Shown: in pieces, positions 38,760 through 49,192 of the stretch
How positions within the stretch are numbered: the first letter of the stretch is position 1
Layout: the number at the start of each line of letters is the position of its first letter
Assembly (NCBI RefSeq): GCF_002929745.1
Contig: NZ_PJIQ01000005.1
Span: forward strand, 186,001-250,000
Source: Arthrobacter sp. B1805
Lineage (GTDB): Bacteria > Actinomycetota > Actinomycetes > Actinomycetales > Micrococcaceae
DNA length: 64,000 nucleotides
Direction: 5' to 3'
The notes under the pieces: generated by a model
What the model was told of the DNA's origin: nothing
What the model saw: the letters and a program-made list of their open reading frames with translations, nothing else
Database searches by the model: none
Program-made: the position numbers and the translations under genes

Positions 38760-40351
38760 CAAGACTCCTTCGCGGTTGTCCCCTGTCCGCCACGTGCATG
38801 GACGGCCGCCATGAAGGCGGCTCCCCGGTGCGCATAGGAGGAGAACTGATCCATCGATGCAGCGGCCGGCGCCATCAACACCGTGTCGCCGTCCTGCGCG
38901 AGGCGCGCTGCTTCGGTGACGGCCCACTGCATCAGGGTGGCGCCGGTCGCCGGGTCGGGGGACCCGCCGTCGTACCCCTGTCCAGTGTGAAGGCTCGGGT
39001 GGAGGGAGACGGGAACCTCGGGAGCGTGTCGGCTCAGAGCACTCTCGAGCGGCGCCGGATCCGCACCGAGGAGGACGACCGCCCGGAGCCGCTTGGCGTG
39101 TTCCCGCACGAGGTCGTCGTAGGAGACGCCCTTGGACAGGCCTCCCGCGATCCAGACCACGGACTGGAACGAGGCCAGGGAGGCCGAGGCGGCGTGGGGG
39201 TTGGTGGCCTTCGAATCGTTGATCCAGAGCACTCCGTGCTCATTGGCGACCACCTGGATACGGTGCTCGCCCGGCTGGTAGGCCCGGATGCCGTCGCGAA
39301 CCGCTGAGGTCGGAAGTCCGGCAGCGCGCACGAGCGCCGCAGCGGCCAGTGCGTTGGCAACCAGGTGCCGCGGCACGACGTCGCCCAACTCGCTGATCGA
39401 CGCCAGCTCGGCGGCCGAGTCCTTGCGCTGCTCGATGAACGCACGGTCCACCAGCAGATCCTCGACGACACCCATCATGCTGATCGAGGGCATTCCCGTC
39501 GTGAATCCGACGGCCCTGCACCCCTCGATGACGTCGGCATCCTCGACCATCGTCTCCGTCTCGCGCTGTTCCACGTTGTAGATGCAGGCGATCCTCGTCC
39601 GGTCGTAGACCGATGCCTTCGCCGCGCGGTAGGCCTCGTAGCTGCCGTGCCAGTCGACGTGGTCCTCGGCGAGGTTGAGGCAGACGCTCGCGAGCGGGGA
39701 CACCGAGTGCGCCCAGTGGAGCTGGAAGCTGGACAGTTCTACCGCGAGGAACTCGTACCCCTGCGGGTCCCGGATCACGTCGAGGATCGGCGTGCCGACA
39801 TTGCCTGCCGCGATCGCGCGCTTCCCGCCGGCGAGGAGCATCGACTCCGTCAGGCCTACGGTCGTGGTCTTGCCGTTGGTCCCGGTGATCGTCAGCCACT
39901 CGGCGGTGCGACGGCCCTCGCGGATGCGGACACGCCAGGCCAGTTCGACGTCGCCCCAGATGGGCACGCCCGCACGCGCCGCGTCGGCGAGCAGCGACTG
40001 GGTGGGCCGCCACCCGGGCGAGGTCACCACGAGGTCGGCCGGCTGACCGTCGACGAGCGGCAGTTCGACGGTGTGCTCGGCACCGAGCAGCACCGCGCGG
40101 GCACCGACGATGCGCAGCGTGTCCGCCTTGGCTTCGTTCTCCGCGGTTGCTCCGCCGTCGACGACGACCACCACGGCACCGAGTTCGATCAGGGTGTCCG
40201 CGGCGGAGAAGCCCGACGCTCCGATGCCCGCGACGACGACCCGGAGGCCCGCCCAGTCGGCGTCCCACGTGGTGAGGCCCTTCAGCCGCGGGGTCTCCCA
40301 GCTCACGGCGGCGTCGGCAGCCACGTCAGAGGTCTCGTCTGTTCCGCTCAT
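38759..40351 (-). CDS. murD: UDP-N-acetylmuramoyl-L-alanine--D-glutamate ligase
   Basis: Adds D-Glu to UDP-MurNAc-L-Ala. 530 residues with [21 protein letters not shown], the ATP loop [38 protein letters not shown] and [22 protein letters not shown]. It has an N-terminal extension of about 30 residues. ATG at 40351 overlaps the mraY stop (ATGA). Confidence 0.97.
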   Translation of the reverse strand: MSGTDETSDVAADAAVSWETPRLKGLTTWDADWAGLRVVVAGIGASGFSAADTLIELGAVVVVVDGGATAENEAKADTLRIVGARAVLLGAEHTVELPLVDGQPADLVVTSPGWRPTQSLLADAARAGVPIWGDVELAWRVRIREGRRTAEWLTITGTNGKTTTVGLTESMLLAGGKRAIAAGNVGTPILDVIRDPQGYEFLAVELSSFQLHWAHSVSPLASVCLNLAEDHVDWHGSYEAYRAAKASVYDRTRIACIYNVEQRETETMVEDADVIEGCRAVGFTTGMPSISMMGVVEDLLVDRAFIEQRKDSAAELASISELGDVVPRHLVANALAAAALVRAAGLPTSAVRDGIRAYQPGEHRIQVVANEHGVLWINDSKATNPHAASASLASFQSVVWIAGGLSKGVSYDDLVREHAKRLRAVVLLGADPAPLESALSRHAPEVPVSLHPSLHTGQGYDGGSPDPATGATLMQWAVTEAARLAQDGDTVLMAPAAASMDQFSSYAHRGAAFMAAVHARGGQGTTAKES

Positions 40352-41448
40352 CCCACAACCCATTCCGCGTAGAAGATCCCGAGTGCCGTCGCCACGAACA
40401 GTCCGGCGAGGATCCAGAACCGGACGACCACCGTGACCTCCTGCCAGCCCTTGAGCTCGAAGTGGTGCTGCAACGGAGCCATCTTGAAGACGCGCTTGCC
40501 GCCCGACAACTTGAAGTAGCCCACCTGGATGATGACGGACAGCGTGATCATGACGAACAGGCCCGCCAGGATCACGAGGAGGAGTTCGGTCCGGGAGAGG
40601 ATGGCGAAACCGGCGATCGCCCCGCCGATGGCGAGGGAACCCGTGTCACCCATGAAGATCTTCGCCGGGGACGTGTTCCACCACAGGAAGCCCACCAGCG
40701 CACCGCACATCGCCCCTGCGATGAGCGCGAGGTCCAGGGGATCGCGGACCTCGTAGCAGACACTTCCGGCACCGGGCGAACCACAGCTCTGGTTGCTCTG
40801 CCAGATCCCGATGAGCATGTAGGCGCCGAACACGAGGATGGATGCGCCCGCGGCGAGACCGTCGAGCCCGTCGGCGAGGTTCACGCCGTTGCTCGCTCCC
40901 GTGATGATCAGGTTGGACCAGATGACGAAGAGGATGGCACCGACGACCGTGCCCGCGAAGGCGAGGTCGAGCGGGGTGTCCCGGATGAAGGAGATCGCGG
41001 TGGAAGCCGGGGTCCTGCCCTGCTCGTTCGGGAACATCAGCGCGAGGACCCCGAAGGTCACGCCGACAGCAGACTGCCCGATGATCTTGGCGGGGGCACT
41101 CAGGCCGAGGCTGCGCTGCTTCGAGATCTTGATGTAGTCGTCGGCGAAGCCGACCAGGCCCATGCCGGCGGCCAGGAACAGCAGCAGCAGGCCGGAGGCG
41201 GTGGGGCCTCCGACCGGGGAACCGACCGCCACCATCAGCAGGTGCGTCAGGAAGTAGGCCAGCAGGACCGACGCGACGATCACGGCTCCACCCATCGTCG
41301 GCGTACCGCGCTTGGTGTGGTGCGCCGTCGGACCGTCGTCCCGGATGAACTGGCCGTAGCTCTTGCGCACCAGGAGCCTGATGAACAGTGGCGTGCCCAC
41401 GAAGGCGAAGATGAGCGCTGAGGCCGATCCTATGAGGAGTGCTATCAC
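40348..41448 (-). CDS. mraY: Phospho-MurNAc-pentapeptide transferase (lipid I synthase)
   Basis: Joins UDP-MurNAc-pentapeptide to undecaprenyl phosphate. 366 residues, ten membrane helices, with [53 protein letters not shown], the catalytic-loop [12 protein letters not shown] and [14 protein letters not shown]. It starts with GTG overlapping the murF stop (GTGA). Confidence 0.98.
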   Translation of the reverse strand: MIALLIGSASALIFAFVGTPLFIRLLVRKSYGQFIRDDGPTAHHTKRGTPTMGGAVIVASVLLAYFLTHLLMVAVGSPVGGPTASGLLLLFLAAGMGLVGFADDYIKISKQRSLGLSAPAKIIGQSAVGVTFGVLALMFPNEQGRTPASTAISFIRDTPLDLAFAGTVVGAILFVIWSNLIITGASNGVNLADGLDGLAAGASILVFGAYMLIGIWQSNQSCGSPGAGSVCYEVRDPLDLALIAGAMCGALVGFLWWNTSPAKIFMGDTGSLAIGGAIAGFAILSRTELLLVILAGLFVMITLSVIIQVGYFKLSGGKRVFKMAPLQHHFELKGWQEVTVVVRFWILAGLFVATALGIFYAEWVVG

Positions 41449-42950
41449 GGCTGCTGGGCCTTTCCGGAAGCGCCAGCTTCATGGGAGCGGTGGGGTTGGT
41501 CGGTGGAGGGCGCGGCTGCCGGGACGGCTTGGGCGATCCGGTCTCCCAGGAAGCGCAGTCCCGCTCCGTTGGAGGACTTGAAGAGCACGAGGTCCCCCGG
41601 TTCCACTTCAGCGGAGAGCAGACGCTCCGCCGCTTCGACGTCATCGACGTGGACGGCCTCGCTGCCCCAAGAGCCCTCGAGCACGGCGCCGTTGTACAGC
41701 GCACGCGTGTTCGGCCCCACGCACACGAGCTTCGAGATGTTGAGCCGCACGACGACTCTCCCGAGGAGGTCGTGCTCCTCGATGGACCGGTCCCCCAGCT
41801 CCAGCATCTCCCCCAGGACCGCCCAGGTACGCCGCCGACCGCGACCGAGTTCCGCCAGAGTGCGGAGTGCCGCCCGCATGGATTCGGGATTGGCGTTGTA
41901 GGCGTCGTTGATGACCGTGACGCCGTCGGCCCGCTCGGTCCGCTCCATGCGCCAGCGGCTCGCGGCCGCCTGGCTCCGCAGACCCGCGACGATGAGCTCC
42001 GGGGGGCAACCGACCTCGTAGGCCGCCGTTGCCGCAGCGAGCAGGTTCGCGGTGTGGTGCAGGCCGAGCAGCGGCGAGACGACGTCGTGCTCGCTGCCGT
42101 CGGGAAAGACCAGCGTGAAGGACGGATTGCCCTCCGGGGTCGTCGTGCTGTTGCGTGCGCGCACGACGTGCCCGGTCGCGGAGAAGTCCTCGGACGACGT
42201 GAAGAACACCGTTGTCGCGCGGGTGCGCTCCTGCATGGCGAGCACCCGTTCGTCATCGGCGTTGATGATCGCGGTCCCGGATGGGCCGAGCGCCTCGAAC
42301 AGTTCGCCCTTCGCCCGGGCGATGTTCTCGACGCCTCCGAATTCCCCTGCATGGGCCGATCCCACGCCGAGTACCACGCCGACGTCCGGTTGCACGAGCG
42401 AGGCGAGGTATGCGATGTGGCCGGGCTTCGTCGCGCCCATCTCGATCACGAGGTACCTCGTGTCCCATCCCGCCTCGAAGACGGTCAGCGGGACGCCGAC
42501 CTCTCCGTTGTAGGAACCGCGCGGGGCGACGGTTGGAGCGTCGGCCGCGAGGATACCCGCCAGCAGGTCCTTGGTGGTGGTCTTGCCTGCCGACCCCGTG
42601 ATGCCGATGACCGTGATGTCGCCGTGCGCACGCAGCCGACGCACCGCTTCGGCGGCGAGCTGACCCATTGCGAGGACGGCATCGGGCACGATGACGGCGG
42701 GGAACGGGCCGTCCGGACCGGCCACCGCGCGCTGCGCCAGGGCCAGGACGGCACCGCGCTCGAACGCCGATGCGATGAACAGGTGTCCGTCCGACTCCTC
42801 TCCGGGTTTCGCGACGAACAGGGAACCGGGCACGCATTCGCGCGAATCGGTTGCTGCGGAGGTGACGGTGATGGCGGGACCGGTGGGGTCTGTACCGGTC
42901 AGGACACCCCCTGTGAGTGCCGCGATCTCGGCTGCGGTGAATTCAATCAT
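41445..42950 (-). CDS. murF: UDP-MurNAc-tripeptide--D-Ala-D-Ala ligase
   Basis: Adds the D-Ala-D-Ala dipeptide. 501 residues with [25 protein letters not shown], the ATP loop [34 protein letters not shown] and [17 protein letters not shown]. It lies 6 bases after murE. No ddl gene is in the window, so D-Ala-D-Ala is made elsewhere. Confidence 0.97.
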   Translation of the reverse strand: MIEFTAAEIAALTGGVLTGTDPTGPAITVTSAATDSRECVPGSLFVAKPGEESDGHLFIASAFERGAVLALAQRAVAGPDGPFPAVIVPDAVLAMGQLAAEAVRRLRAHGDITVIGITGSAGKTTTKDLLAGILAADAPTVAPRGSYNGEVGVPLTVFEAGWDTRYLVIEMGATKPGHIAYLASLVQPDVGVVLGVGSAHAGEFGGVENIARAKGELFEALGPSGTAIINADDERVLAMQERTRATTVFFTSSEDFSATGHVVRARNSTTTPEGNPSFTLVFPDGSEHDVVSPLLGLHHTANLLAAATAAYEVGCPPELIVAGLRSQAAASRWRMERTERADGVTVINDAYNANPESMRAALRTLAELGRGRRRTWAVLGEMLELGDRSIEEHDLLGRVVVRLNISKLVCVGPNTRALYNGAVLEGSWGSEAVHVDDVEAAERLLSAEVEPGDLVLFKSSNGAGLRFLGDRIAQAVPAAAPSTDQPHRSHEAGASGKAQQP

Positions 42951-42956
42951 GACGGT

Positions 42957-44594
42957 TCAGGACTCTATCCCGGAGGTGGAAAGCCCAGAGAATCCGTGCC
43001 TTGTCAACGCGGAGCGCAGTTCCACGCGGTCGTCCAGGGACAGATTGACGCCCTTCACCTCCTGCCACACTTCGTGGCCGCGGCCCGCGATCACGATGGT
43101 GTCGGAAGGGGTCGCCAGCGCCACCGCACGATCGATCGCATCGGCGCGGGGGAACACCTCCAGCACCTGGCACGAGAGCCCCTCGTTCCGCACGGCGTCC
43201 CTGGCCCCCGCCAGCACGGCACTGCGGATGACGGCCTCGTCCTCATCGTGCGGGTCGTCGTCGGTCACGATGAGGACGTCCGAGAGCCGGGCTCCCACGG
43301 CGCCCATCACGGGGCGCTTGGACTCGTCACGCTGCCCGGTGGCCCCGAAGACGGCGATGACGCGTCCGGTGGGACGGCGGACCGAGGACAACGTGCGTTC
43401 CAGCGCGTCCGGGTTGTGCGCGAAGTCGACGATCGAGGCGGGCTCCTCGCCGATGAGCTGCATCCGGCCCGGCACCTCGGTGGTGAAGGGATCGTGCGCG
43501 TCGAGGGCACGCTGGATGTCCTCCAGGGCGACGCCTGATGCGAGGACCATGATCGTCGCGAGCGCCGCGTTCGAAATGTTGAACGATCCCGGCAGTCCGG
43601 TACGGACCCGGAGCCGCTCGCCCGAGCGGTTCTCCAGCACGAAGGCATTACCCAGCCCGCTCGGCTCGGCCGAGGTCACCACCCAGTCGGCGTCGACGGT
43701 GCCGCCGTCTCCCGAGCGGTCGGTGCGAAGCGTCAGCACGGGGACGTCCGCCGTGTCGGCGAGCTTCCGCCCCCACGGATCGTCGACCAGCACGACGGCA
43801 CTCCCGCACCGCTCGTGCGTGAACAGTGAAGCCTTGACCGCGAAGTAGTCCTCCATCGTCCCGTGGAGGTCGAGGTGGTCCTGCGTCAGGTTCGTGAAGC
43901 CCGCGACGTCGAAGCGCACTCCGTCCACGCGACCGAACTCCAGGGCGTGGGAGGAGACCTCCATCGACGCCGCGTCGAGCCCGCGCTCCCCCATCAGGGC
44001 GAGCAGGGAGTGGACCTGCGGGGACTCCGGCGTGGTCAGCAGACTGGGGATCGCTTCGTCACCCGCGCGGATCTCGATCGTGCCGATCAGTCCGGTGGTC
44101 CTGCCGAGCGCTTCGAGCAGCGCGTTGAGGAAGTAGGTGGACGTGGTCTTCCCGTTCGTCCCCGTGATGCCGAAGAGCGTCGGCGCGGAGCCCTGCTGCC
44201 GGCTTCGGAAGACCTCGCGCGCGAGTGGCCCGACGGCCCGCCGCGGATCGGTTACGACGACGACCGGAGGCAGGTCGATGCCGGCGGCAGCGGCCGAGCG
44301 AGCCGCGATGGCTGCTCCTGCCTCATCCGTCATGATCGCCGATGCACCGCTGAGGACGGCCTGCGCCGCGAACTCGGCGCCGTGGCGCGACGCTCCCGGA
44401 AGGGCTGCGTAGACATCCCCCGGAAGGACGGACCGGGAGTCGAGCGTGACGCCGCTGACCGTCGGCAGCGAATCGGCGTCAGGTGTGGCTGCGAGGGGGC
44501 CGAGGACCGCCAAAGCGGTCGACAGGCTGATCGGGCGCGGAACTCGCGGCCGCATCAGGGAAGCGTTGCTCCCCTGCGGAATGTTCAATTGCAC
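42957..44594 (-). CDS. murE: UDP-MurNAc-L-Ala-D-Glu ligase for the third stem residue (probably L-Lys)
   Basis: 545 residues with DSRSVLPGDVYAALPGASRHGAEF, the ATP loop [18 protein letters not shown] and TNLTQDHLDLHGTMEDYFAVKASLF. At the substrate-specificity site (about residue 445) it reads TDDDPHDEDE rather than the DNPR motif of meso-diaminopimelate enzymes. DDP-type motifs occur in L-Lys-adding enzymes, which fits Micrococcaceae with Lys at position 3. GTG at 44594 has GGAGG 10 bases upstream; a Met 13 residues on is an alternative. Confidence 0.95.
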   Translation of the reverse strand: MQLNIPQGSNASLMRPRVPRPISLSTALAVLGPLAATPDADSLPTVSGVTLDSRSVLPGDVYAALPGASRHGAEFAAQAVLSGASAIMTDEAGAAIAARSAAAAGIDLPPVVVVTDPRRAVGPLAREVFRSRQQGSAPTLFGITGTNGKTTSTYFLNALLEALGRTTGLIGTIEIRAGDEAIPSLLTTPESPQVHSLLALMGERGLDAASMEVSSHALEFGRVDGVRFDVAGFTNLTQDHLDLHGTMEDYFAVKASLFTHERCGSAVVLVDDPWGRKLADTADVPVLTLRTDRSGDGGTVDADWVVTSAEPSGLGNAFVLENRSGERLRVRTGLPGSFNISNAALATIMVLASGVALEDIQRALDAHDPFTTEVPGRMQLIGEEPASIVDFAHNPDALERTLSSVRRPTGRVIAVFGATGQRDESKRPVMGAVGARLSDVLIVTDDDPHDEDEAVIRSAVLAGARDAVRNEGLSCQVLEVFPRADAIDRAVALATPSDTIVIAGRGHEVWQEVKGVNLSLDDRVELRSALTRHGFSGLSTSGIES

Positions 44595-44612
44595 GGTGCT
44601 GTGGCCTCCGGG

Positions 44613-46403
44613 TCAGAATTCGACCGGGTAGATGTCCGGTTGCGTTGTCGATGCCGGGACGTTCCTGGAGTTGAGGACCTGCTTCATGACCTTCTGGAAG
44701 GACTCGCCCGGGATGAGGTAGTACAGGTCGCCCTGGGGCTTCTGGAGCGTGATGACGACGACGTACTGGGGATCCTCGATCGGCGCGATGCCGGCATAGG
44801 AGAGAGTGTAGCCGTCGTAACCGCCGGTCGCGCTCGGCGCCTCGGCCGTGCCGGTCTTCGACCCCACCCGGTACTGCTCCAGTTCGCCCGACTTCCCGGA
44901 GCCCTCCTCCGTCACCGTCTCGAGCATCTTGCGCATCGTGAGGGCTGTCTCCTCGGAGAGGACCCTCGTGCCCTCGTCCTCGGGCACGACGTGTTCGGTA
45001 CCGTCCGGGTCGATGTACGCGTCGATCAGCCGTGGCTGCAGCCGAACGCCGTCGTTGGCGAGGGTCTGGTACACCATCGCGGTGTGCAGGGCAGTCTGCG
45101 TCAGGCCCTGACCGAAGAGGACGGTGTATTGCTGCCGGTCGTCCCAGTTGTCGGGGGTCGTGAGGAGGCCCTGGTTCTCCTCGTTGAGTCCGGTTCCGAG
45201 GGGCTCGCCGATCCCGAACTTCTTCAGCCAGTCGTAACGCTCCTGCTTCGTCAGCTTCTCACCGATCTGCACCGTCCCGGTGTTCATCGACTTCGCCAGG
45301 ATGCCGGCGGTCGTGCGCTTCTCCGTGCCGTGCTCGAAGGCATCCTTGAACGTCTGGGCGCCGACCGTGTACCGGTTCTCGAGGGTGAATTGCGAGGTGG
45401 GTTCGATCAGCCCCTCTTCCAGAGCTGCCGCCATGGTGATCACTTTCGTCGTCGAGCCCGGCTCGAAGGAGGCGCTCACCGAGTTGGGCGTGCGCTTCTC
45501 CGGCGGGGTCGCTCCCGGATCATTCGGGTCCGGGGTCGTCGATTCGGCCATCGCCCGGATCGCGCCGGTCTTCGCCTCGACGACGACGATGTTGCCCCAC
45601 TCGGCGTTGTAGTCCTCGACCTGCGAGGCGATGGTCTGCTGGGCGAACCACTGCAGGTCCTGGTCGATCGTGAGCCTGACGTTCTGGCCGTCGACGGCGG
45701 GATCGTCCTCGTTCGTGGCGTAGGGGATACGGATGCCGTCTCCGCCGATCTCGAACGTCCGGCTGCCAGGGGTGCCTTCCAGGGCGTCGTTGAGCGAGTA
45801 CTCGAGGCCCTCCTGCGGCTTGCCGTTCTCGGACACGAAGCCGATGATCGACCCGGCGACGGGACCCGCGGGATAGGTCCGTACGCTCGTCTTGTCGGCG
45901 TAGACGCCCGGTATACCGACCGCGAGAGCCCGGTTCTTGACCTCCGGCGTCACCGATCTCGCGACGTAGTTGAAGGGCATGTCCCCCATGATCGAGGCCC
46001 TCAGCGTCTCCGCGTCGATGCCGAGGACCGCCGACAGCTCGTCGAGACCCTGATCGATGGGGACGCCGGTCTCGCGCTGGTCGGAATCGGGGATGGTCCT
46101 GGTGAAATCGTCCACGGCGCTCAGACGCTGGTCGACGACGATGTCGTAGCGTTCCACGCTGCGGGCGAAGTACTTGCCGTTCATGTCGACGATCGACCCG
46201 CGGATGGGCTGCACCGCGGTATTGGTGAGCCGCTTCGACAAGCCGGTCTGCGCCATCCCGTTCAGGTCGAGTGCCTGCAACTGGAACAGCCGCACTCCCA
46301 GCACCAGGAGCAGCACGAGGACGAAGGCGAGCCCCACGCGGAGCCGCGTCGACCCGAGGGCCAGTCGGAGGCTGTCCGGGCTACCGGTGCGTGCAGGGGT
46401 CAC
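44613..46403 (-). CDS. ftsI: Septal transpeptidase (class B penicillin-binding protein, FtsI/PbpB)
   Basis: Crosslinks septal peptidoglycan with FtsW. 596 residues: a short cytoplasmic tail, one membrane helix (about 22-44), a PBP-dimer domain and the transpeptidase domain with the nucleophile motif SxxK at about 317-320 (FEPGSTTKV), SMN (SxN) and SKTGTAEAP (KTG). No PASTA domain follows, unlike some actinobacterial FtsI. GTG at 46403 is chosen because AAGGA lies 6 bases upstream. Confidence 0.97.
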   Translation of the reverse strand: MTPARTGSPDSLRLALGSTRLRVGLAFVLVLLLVLGVRLFQLQALDLNGMAQTGLSKRLTNTAVQPIRGSIVDMNGKYFARSVERYDIVVDQRLSAVDDFTRTIPDSDQRETGVPIDQGLDELSAVLGIDAETLRASIMGDMPFNYVARSVTPEVKNRALAVGIPGVYADKTSVRTYPAGPVAGSIIGFVSENGKPQEGLEYSLNDALEGTPGSRTFEIGGDGIRIPYATNEDDPAVDGQNVRLTIDQDLQWFAQQTIASQVEDYNAEWGNIVVVEAKTGAIRAMAESTTPDPNDPGATPPEKRTPNSVSASFEPGSTTKVITMAAALEEGLIEPTSQFTLENRYTVGAQTFKDAFEHGTEKRTTAGILAKSMNTGTVQIGEKLTKQERYDWLKKFGIGEPLGTGLNEENQGLLTTPDNWDDRQQYTVLFGQGLTQTALHTAMVYQTLANDGVRLQPRLIDAYIDPDGTEHVVPEDEGTRVLSEETALTMRKMLETVTEEGSGKSGELEQYRVGSKTGTAEAPSATGGYDGYTLSYAGIAPIEDPQYVVVITLQKPQGDLYYLIPGESFQKVMKQVLNSRNVPASTTQPDIYPVEF

Positions 46404-46459
46404 GAGCAATCCTTGTCGGTCGGTACGTGCAGTGCGAGGAGCGGCGGACGCGGACCCCG

Positions 46460-47149
46460 CTACCGGTCGGAGCCGAGCTGCAGGGGCGCCGGGATGGTTC
46501 CGGCGACATCGCTGCCGTCGTAGCTCTCGACGGCCGGGAGCTCACCGACTGTGGCAGCACCCTCCACCGGTCCGATCGCCTGGACTGGCGCGGGCTCCTC
46601 AGCGACAGGATCCGACGGCGCCTCGACCACCGCCGGAGCCGGAGCCGGCTGCACGGCGAGGTTCGGCGCGGCGATCAGCACCTCCGGCTCTGGGCCTTCC
46701 TTCGCGGGTTCAGGAGTGCCCGTCACCGTCTTCGAATCTAGCTCAACAGTTCCGAAGGTCGGGGAGGACACCATGCCGAGTTCCGTCGCTGCCGCCGCAA
46801 GGTTCTGGGGCGTCTCCCTGCTCTCGATCTCGAGGACCAGTGCCTCGTTCTGCTGACTCAGCGCGACCTGCTGGTTCCGGAGCTGCACGAGGTCGTACTG
46901 CGTGCCGGAGACGGAGATGTTGAGCATGAGGACGGCGGTCAGCGCCGCACCCAGCACAAGCAGGCTGAACACCGCGAAGGGCACCCTCCGGCGTGCAGGT
47001 GGGGCCGGGACGACCGACAGGGGTGTCCGCGGCTTCTGGGCGACGTCCGGCGCTCCCCCGCTGAGCCTGCCGCGAGCGACGGCGAGAGCACCGTTGTCGG
47101 AGTAGGCGGCAGCGGTGTGTGGCTTCTCAACAGTCAATGCCTGGCTCAT
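46460..47149 (-). CDS. ftsL: FtsL-like divisome protein with long outer tail
   Basis: 229 residues: a cytoplasmic tail of about 55, one membrane helix (about 57-77, [21 protein letters not shown]), a short coiled coil ([31 protein letters not shown]) and a Pro/Ala/Glu-rich tail of about 90. Position between rsmH and ftsI, and the topology, mark it as FtsL; sequence similarity in this family is low. The C-terminal tail is longer than in classical FtsL. ATG overlaps the rsmH stop (ATGA). Confidence 0.82.
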   Translation of the reverse strand: MSQALTVEKPHTAAAYSDNGALAVARGRLSGGAPDVAQKPRTPLSVVPAPPARRRVPFAVFSLLVLGAALTAVLMLNISVSGTQYDLVQLRNQQVALSQQNEALVLEIESRETPQNLAAAATELGMVSSPTFGTVELDSKTVTGTPEPAKEGPEPEVLIAAPNLAVQPAPAPAVVEAPSDPVAEEPAPVQAIGPVEGAATVGELPAVESYDGSDVAGTIPAPLQLGSDR

Positions 47150-48147
47150 CTGCTGTTCCTGTCGACTGGTCCTGCTTTGATTCGTTCCACGGCTCGGAGT
47201 TTGGCTGAAGCCGCACGGGGGTTCTCCTCGATCTCGGCCCCAGTAGGTGCCTCGGTGCCGCGGGTCAGCGAACGGAGGTAGGCCTTGTGCTGCTCGAGTT
47301 CCACGGGGAAGCCGACGGGCGCCGACGATTTCGTACCGGCAGAGAAGGCGCTCTTGACGATGCGGTCCTCGAGCGAGTGGTAGGACATGGCGACGATGCG
47401 GCCACCGGTCAGGATCGCGTCCACGGCTGCGGGAATCGCGCGCTCGAGGACGGACAGCTCCTCGTTGACCTCGATGCGCAGAGCCTGGAAGGTGCGCTTC
47501 GCCGGGTGTCCTCCGGTGCGCGCGGCGGATGCGGGCACCACCGCTCGGATCACCTCGACGAGCTGCGACGTCGTCCGGAACGGTTCTGCTGCCCGGGCCT
47601 GGACGATGGCCGTCGCGATCCGCCCGGCGAACTTCTCCTCGCCCCAGGAACGGATGATGCGCAGCAGGTCCTCGGCGGAGTAGGTGTTGACGACCTCGGC
47701 CGCCGTGATGCCCCTGCTGGTATCCATCCGCATATCGAGCGGCGCATCGTAGGAGTAGGCGAAACCCCGGTCGCGCTCGTCCAACTGCAGGGAGGAGACG
47801 CCCAGGTCGAACAGGACGCCGTCCACTCCGTCGATCCCGAGGTCGGCCAGGACCTCGGGCAGTTCGTCGTAGACGGCGTGCACGAGGTCGGTGCGGTCGG
47901 CGAAGGGCTCGAGCCGCTCCCCGGCGAGGTCGAGCGCTTCGGTGTCGCGATCGATGCCGACGAGGTGGGCGGTCGGGAAGCGCCGGAGCATCGCCTCCGA
48001 GTGCCCGCCCATGCCGAGGGTGGCGTCGACGACGACGGGGCGGCGTTCTGCCGCTTCGGCGGAGGCGACCGAGGGAGCGATGAGGGAGACGCAGCGGTCG
48101 CGGAGGACGGGGATGTGTCGCTCGTCCGTCGGCCGGTCACCGCTCAT
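47146..48147 (-). CDS. rsmH: 16S rRNA (cytosine-1402-N4) methyltransferase
   Basis: Methylates C1402 in the ribosomal P site using SAM. 333 residues with [10 protein letters not shown], the SAM loop [46 protein letters not shown] and the C-terminal [17 protein letters not shown] before the ATG at 48147 decides the start, although the frame stays open further upstream. Confidence 0.97.
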   Translation of the reverse strand: MSGDRPTDERHIPVLRDRCVSLIAPSVASAEAAERRPVVVDATLGMGGHSEAMLRRFPTAHLVGIDRDTEALDLAGERLEPFADRTDLVHAVYDELPEVLADLGIDGVDGVLFDLGVSSLQLDERDRGFAYSYDAPLDMRMDTSRGITAAEVVNTYSAEDLLRIIRSWGEEKFAGRIATAIVQARAAEPFRTTSQLVEVIRAVVPASAARTGGHPAKRTFQALRIEVNEELSVLERAIPAAVDAILTGGRIVAMSYHSLEDRIVKSAFSAGTKSSAPVGFPVELEQHKAYLRSLTRGTEAPTGAEIEENPRAASAKLRAVERIKAGPVDRNSR

Positions 48148-48401
48148 GCGTCCTCTCCTTCCTGCAGCTGTTCGTCCATCGTCTCGGTGTGGTCTGCAGG
48201 CTGCCGGAAGGAGGCGCCGCCCTCTTGAATCAGACCCCCATCCGGCCGGATGGTCGTCGCCTGGCTCCGGGGAAGTGAAGCCAGGTGGCGATCCATGTCC
48301 GGCGGCTGGAGATCTCATCCAAGGGATGGTGCCGTCCGCGTTGTGATTGCTGCGTCCTGGTCCTGCTGGTCCTGCTGGTGCTGCCTGTCCTGCTGCTCGG
48401 A
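48148..48401 (-). other. mraZ-rsmH spacer with a 9-base repeat
   Basis: No separate gene. The rsmH frame is open through the whole 254 bases and would encode a Gly/Pro/Ala-rich stretch. About 48358-48398 is a run of imperfect TCCTGCTGG-type 9-base repeats, seen as CAGCAGGAC on the coding strand. In many relatives mraZ and rsmH are closer. Confidence 0.6.
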
Positions 48402-48833
48402 TCAGATGATGCCCGGGAAGGCATCCTCATCCGTTTCGGAGAAGGCGGTCTCCTTCTCCGAGAGGTAGGACTCCCAAGCCTCCGCCGCCCAGATCTCCGC
48501 TCGACTTCCTGCGCCGATGACCGCGAGGTCCCGGTCCAGTCCGGCGTACGTCCTGAGTGCAGCTGGGATGGTTATCCTGCCCTGCTTGTCCGGCACCTCG
48601 TCCGAGGCCCCCGACAGGAAGATGCGGTTGTAGTCCCTCGCCTGGCGTGACGAGATGGGCGCCGCCCGCATCTGCTCGTGAACCCTTTCGAACTCACTCA
48701 TGCTGAAGACGTAGATGCACCGCTCCTGGCCCCTCGTGAGGACCAGCCCCTCGCTCAGTTCCTCCCGGAACTTCGCAGGAAGGATGAGCCTGCCTTTCTC
48801 GTCGAGGCGCGGGGTGTGAGTTCCGAGGAACAT
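48402..48833 (-). CDS. mraZ: Division/cell wall cluster regulator MraZ
   Basis: DNA-binding ring-forming regulator at the head of the dcw cluster. 143 residues with two AbrB-like repeats, each with the DxxxR motif: [13 protein letters not shown] (about 11-23) and [13 protein letters not shown] (about 83-95). The upstream GTGGNG repeats are its likely target, giving autoregulation. Confidence 0.96.
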   Translation of the reverse strand: MFLGTHTPRLDEKGRLILPAKFREELSEGLVLTRGQERCIYVFSMSEFERVHEQMRAAPISSRQARDYNRIFLSGASDEVPDKQGRITIPAALRTYAGLDRDLAVIGAGSRAEIWAAEAWESYLSEKETAFSETDEDAFPGII

Positions 48834-48884
48834 CCCTGACCGCCTGTTCTGAGTCCGCCAAGCCCAGCTCGTTGCCGTCTTGCT

Positions 48885-48918
48885 CTTATATCCCCCACTT
48901 TACTCCACAAGTCTCCAC
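48885..48918 (-). promoter_or_regulatory. mraZ promoter with three MraZ boxes
   Basis: On the minus strand three direct repeats GTGGAG, GTGGAG, GTGGGG follow each other at exactly 10-base spacing (48893-48918). Three 10-base-spaced G-rich repeats are the known MraZ operator layout. A -10-like TATAAG follows at 48885-48890, about 51 bases before the mraZ ATG, so MraZ would bind across the -35 region. Confidence 0.7.
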
Positions 48919-49080
48919 CGTCAATGCTTCCGGGGTGTGGCGCGCCCCTCGTGGCCCCTCGAGAGGAAGAAGCGGCTCACGAGAATCCGCAGATTCCGGG
49001 CCCGCATCGACGGGGGGAGGGAAGTGGAGGACAAGTGGAGGGAAAGCGGCACGCCAGAGCTCGAAGTGGCTGTTCGACGC
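48919..49080. other. Gap upstream of the mraZ promoter
   Basis: No gene seen. On the plus strand GTGGAG occurs at 49024 and 49035 (11 bases apart), followed by a related GCGG at 49046. This is the same hexamer as the MraZ boxes but inverted and about 110 bases away. Function unknown. Confidence 0.4.
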
Positions 49081-49120
49081 ATTAAAAGGAGAAGAACCCG
49101 CCGTGGCGGGTTCTTCTCCA
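49081..49120 (-). terminator. Intrinsic terminator after the DUF3040 gene
   Basis: Fifteen-base perfect stem (GGAGAAGAACCCGCC / GGCGGGTTCTTCTCC) followed on the minus strand by TTTTAAT. It separates the DUF3040 gene from the mraZ promoter. Confidence 0.92.
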
Positions 49121-49192
49121 TCGTGACGATCTCTTCGGTTACTGCGACCGACCGAAGAGGAGGATCAGACGCTGCCTCATGGGCAGCTCCTG

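Noticed and set aside
43863-46523. 886-codon plus-strand open frame opposite murE and ftsI
   Set aside because: Antisense shadow with no domain pattern; spans two well-supported genes.
48230-48430. Separate small gene in the mraZ-rsmH spacer
   Set aside because: Arg/Ser-rich translation driven by the 9-base repeat, and no ribosome site.
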